From contig NW_027488365.1 in NCBI RefSeq assembly GCF_051014445.1, forward strand, positions 2,480,001 to 2,544,000: DNA of 64,000 nucleotides, in the 5' to 3' direction. The translations under genes and the position numbers were made by a program. Positions 60,546 to 64,000 of this stretch are shown here, piece after piece. Position 1 is the stretch's first letter; every line of letters begins with the position of its first letter. Below the pieces are notes generated by a model. That model was not told the origin of the DNA and ran no database searches. It saw only the letters and a program-made list of their open reading frames with translations. This DNA is from Colletes latitarsis (Eukaryota; Arthropoda; Insecta; Hymenoptera; Colletidae).

Positions 60546-63536
60546 GTTAGGTCTAGGTTAGGTCTGGGATTTGCTGTCATCAGGCTCATTCTTTCGCATA
60601 TTTCTCATACTTGATGGCTAGATCCTGGGCTTTTTCTAGATTGCATCACGTAGTAATGTGGGACCACAGTGAAACAGTCGATTAAACCAGGTTTCGATCA
60701 ATATTTTTGAGGATAACGCATGTTAGGTCTAGTTTAGGCGTGGGATTTTCACTCATCAGACTCATACTTTCGCATTCTTCACATACTTGTTGAACGGATC
60801 CTGGGTTTTTTCTGGTTTGGATCACGTAGTAATGTGGGACCACACTGAAACAGTCAATTAAACCTGGTTTCGATCAATATTTTAGAGAATAATTCATGTT
60901 AGGTCTAGATTAGGTCTGGGATTTGCTCTCATCAGGCTCATTCTTTCGCATATTTCTCATACTTGATGGCTAGATCCTGGGCTTTTTCTGGATCGCATCA
61001 CGTAGTATTGAAGTACAACACTGAGACAGTCAATCAAACCTGATTGCCATCAATATCTTAGACGACAACGCAAGTTAGGTCTGGGATATGTCTGGGATTT
61101 GCCCTCAACAGGCTCATACTTTCGCGTTTTTCACATACTTGTTGAACAGATCCTGGGTTTTTTCTGGTTTGGATCACGTAGTAGTGTGGTACCACGTTGA
61201 AACAGTCCATTAAACCTGGTTTGGATCAATATTTTAGAGGATAACGCATGTTAGGTCTAGGTTAGGCCTGGGATTTTCACTCAACAGACTCATACTTTCG
61301 CATTCTTCACATACTTGTTGAACGGATCCTGGGTTATTTCTGGTTTGGATCACGTAGTAATGTGGGACCACACTGAAACAGTCAATTAAACCTGGTTTCG
61401 ATCAATATTTTAGAGAATAATTCATGTTAGGTCTATGTTAGGTCTGGGATTTGCTCTCATCAGGCTCATTCTTTCGCATATTTCTCATACTTGATGGCTA
61501 GATCCTGGGCTTTTTCTGGTTTGGATCACGTAGTAATGTGGTACCACACTGAAACAGTCGATCAAAACCTGGTTTCGATCAATATTTTAGAGGATAACGC
61601 AAGTTAAGTCTGGGATTGGTCTGGGATTTGACCTCATCAGACTCATACTTTCGCACACTTCACATACTCGTTGAACAGATCCTGGGTTATTTTCTGGTTG
61701 GGATCACATAGTAATGTGGTACCACACTGAGACAGTCGATTAAACCAGGTTTCGATCAATATTTTTGAGGATAACGCATGTTAGGTCTAGGTTAGGCCTG
61801 GGATTTTCACTCATCAGACTCATACTTTCGCATTCTTCACATACTTGTTGAACGGATCCTGGGTTTTTTCTGGTTTGGATCACGTAGTAATGTGGGACCA
61901 CACTGAAACATTCAATGAAACCTGGTCTGGATAAATATTTTAGAGGATAACGCATCTTACGTCTCGGTTAGGCCTAAGATTTGCCCTCACCAGGCTCACA
62001 GTTTAGCGTTTTTCACATACTTGTTGAACAGATCCTGGGGTTTTTCTGGTTTGGATCACGAAGTAGTGTGGTACCACACTGAAACAGTCCACTAAACCTG
62101 GTCTGGATAAATATAATAGAGGATAACGCATCTTAGGTCTGGGTTAGGTCTAATATTTGCCCTCATCAGGCTCACAGTTTAGCGTTTTTCACATACTTGT
62201 TGAACAGATCCTGGGCTATTTCTGGTTTGGATCACGAAGTAGTGTGGTACCACACTGAAACAGTCCATTAAACCTGGTTTTGATCAATATTTTAGAGAAT
62301 AATTCATGTTAGGTCTAGGTTAGGTCAGGGATTTGCTCTCATCAGGCTCATACTTTCGCATATTTCTCATACTTGATGGCTAGATCCTGGGCTTTTTCTG
62401 GATTGCATCACGTAGTAATGAAGTACAACACTGAAACAGTCAATTAAACCTGGTTTCCATCAATATTTTAGAGAATAATTCATGTTAGGTCTAGGTTAGG
62501 TCTAGGATTTGCTCTCATCAGGCTCATTCTTTGGCATATTTCTCATACTTGATGGCTAGATCCTGGGCTTTTTCTGGATTGCATCACGTAGTAATGAAGT
62601 ACAACACTGAAACAGTCAATTAAACCTGGTTTCCATCAATATTTTTGAGGACAACGCATGTTAGGTCTAGGTTAGGCCTGGGATTTGCCCTCGTCAGGGT
62701 CATACTGTCGCAGTTTTAACATACTTGTTGAACGGATCCTGTGTTTTTTCTGGTTTGGTTCACGTAGTAATGTGGTACCGCACTGAAACATTCAATTAAA
62801 CCTGGTCTTGATAAATATTTTAGAGGATACGCATGTTAGGTTTGGGTTAGGTCTAGGATTTGCCCTCATCAGGCTCATACTTTCGCATATTTCTCATACT
62901 TCATGGCTAGATCCTGGGCTGTTTCTGGATTGGATCACGTAGTAATGTGGTACCACTCTGAAACAGTCAAATAAACCTGGTTTTGATCAATATTTTAGAG
63001 AATAATTCATGTTAGGTCTAGGTTAGGTCAGGGATTTGCTCCCATCAGGCTCATTCTTTCGCATATTTCTCATACTTGATGGCTAGATCCTGGGCTTTTT
63101 CTGGATTGCATCACGTAGTAATGAAGTACAACACTGAAACAGTCAATTAAACCTTGTTTCCATCAATATTTTAGAGGACAACGCATGTTAGGTCTAGGTT
63201 AGGCCTGGGATTTGCCCTCATCAGGGTCATACTGTCGCAGTTTTAACATACTTGTTGAACGGATCCTGGGATTTTTCTGGTTTGGTTCACGTAGTAATGT
63301 GGTACCACACTGAAACATTCAATTACACCTGGTCTTGATAAATATTTTAGAGGATAACGCATGTTAGGTTTGGGTTAGGTCTAGGATTTGCCCTCATCAG
63401 GCTCATACTTTCGCATATTTCTCATACTTCATGGCTAGATCCTGGGCTGTTTCTGGATTGTACCACGTAGTAATGTGGTACCACGCTGAAGCAGTCGATT
63501 AAACCTGGTTTCGATCAATATTTTAGATGATAACGC

Positions 63537-63550
63537 AAGTTAAGTCTGGG
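63537..63550 (+). other. Unoccupied paralogue of the insertion site
   Basis: aagttaagtctggg occurs once here, with flanks that match both sides of the element: about 500 bp upstream (as 50590-51103) and about 450 bp downstream (as 56145-56600). It shows the pre-insertion sequence and confirms the exact element boundaries. Confidence 0.9.
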
Positions 63551-64000
63551 ATAGGTCTGGGATTTGACCTCATCAGACTCATACTTTCGCATTCTTCACA
63601 TACTTGTTGAACGGATCCTGGGTTTTTTCTGGTTTGGTTCTCGTAGTAATGTGGTACCACTCTGAAACGTTCAATTAAACCTGGTCTTGATAAATATTTT
63701 AGAGGATAACGCATGTTAGGTTTGGGTTAGTTCTAGGATTTGCCCTCATCAGGCTCATACTTTCGCATATTTCACATACTTCATGGCTAGATCCTGGGCT
63801 TTTTCTGGATTGCATCACGTAGTAAAGTGGTACCACACTGAAACATTCAATGAAACCTGGTTTCGATCAATATTTTAGAGGATAACACAAGTTAAGTCTG
63901 GGATAGGTCTGGGATTTGACCTCATCAGACTCATTCTTTCGCGTTTTTTACATACTTGTTGAACAGATCCTGGGTTTTTTCTGGTTTGGATCACGTAGTA

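Larger units (their letters stand above)
56145..64000. repeat. 176-bp satellite array, right arm
   Basis: The same satellite resumes in the same orientation and phase directly after the element's poly(A). The monomers here are more diverse than in 1-42 kb. A variant family occurs in which the usual catactttcgc block is replaced by cacagtttagcg (near 58130, 62000 and 62170); the same family occurs left of the element near 49550 and 49730. The arm contains one clear local duplication (58.6-60.5 kb) and, at its end, a copy of the segment that flanks the retrotransposon. It continues past the window end. No gene is seen. Confidence 0.96.

Noticed and set aside
1..64000. CENP-B box in the monomer
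   Set aside because: The nearest resemblance (tttcgatcaatatttt) lacks the required CGGG part of the box.
1..64000. tRNA, rRNA or host protein genes
   Set aside because: Outside the element all sequence is accounted for by satellite monomers; I see no cloverleaf, rRNA segment or unrelated coding stretch.

Overview
The window is eukaryotic and almost entirely tandem satellite DNA. Its monomer is about 176 bp: several neighbouring copies of the same landmark lie exactly 176 bp apart, for example 5009/5185 and 36302/36478/36654. The array fills 1-51103 and 56145-64000. It is broken once, by a G+C-rich non-LTR (LINE) retrotransposon at 51104-56144. No host protein gene, tRNA or rRNA is visible. 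The organism is probably an insect, most likely hymenopteran. The element belongs to the arthropod R1 clade (R1/TRAS/SART lineage), and every satellite monomer carries two adjacent 11-mers of the type TTAGGTCTRGG. As I recall, that 11-mer resembles telomere repeats reported for some Hymenoptera; the host assignment is inference.

Layout of the array. From 1 to about 42.4 kb the satellite is young and built of nested segmental duplications: +24089/+24617 (1-5300 to 24090-29917), +10194, +6092, +3926, +9609, a 2166-bp tandem duplication (about 13.0-17.3 kb), a 3693-bp higher-order repeat (18.0-24.9 kb), and a tandem duplication of about 5.8 kb (29.8-42.4 kb) whose first copy later gained a 1055-bp, six-monomer duplication. 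From about 46 kb to the end the monomers are more diverse and long duplications are fewer, as expected of an older array flank. The retrotransposon sits in this flank.

The retrotransposon. ORF1 (Gag-like, three zinc knuckles) is open back to the 5' junction without an ATG, so the copy is probably 5'-truncated. ORF2 (1060 aa) is intact, with an APE-type endonuclease, a reverse transcriptase with its YADD motif, a C-terminal CCHC finger and an Arg-rich tail. ORF1 and ORF2 share a UAAUG stop-start. A 3' UTR of about 516 bp packed with hairpins ends in a 27-nt poly(A). A 14-bp target-site duplication, aagttaagtctggg, flanks the insertion. It lies inside the telomere-like 11-mer block, and a near-identical unoccupied paralogue of the site is present at 63537-63550.

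The most unusual signals are: (1) the element's RNA is saturated with perfect or near-perfect short-loop inverted repeats, inside the ORFs and in the 3' UTR; (2) each monomer contains a dimer of a telomere-like 11-mer, and an R1-clade element (a clade that includes telomere-targeting TRAS/SART) has inserted into one; (3) each canonical monomer has a 12-16 bp perfect dyad around GGTACC.
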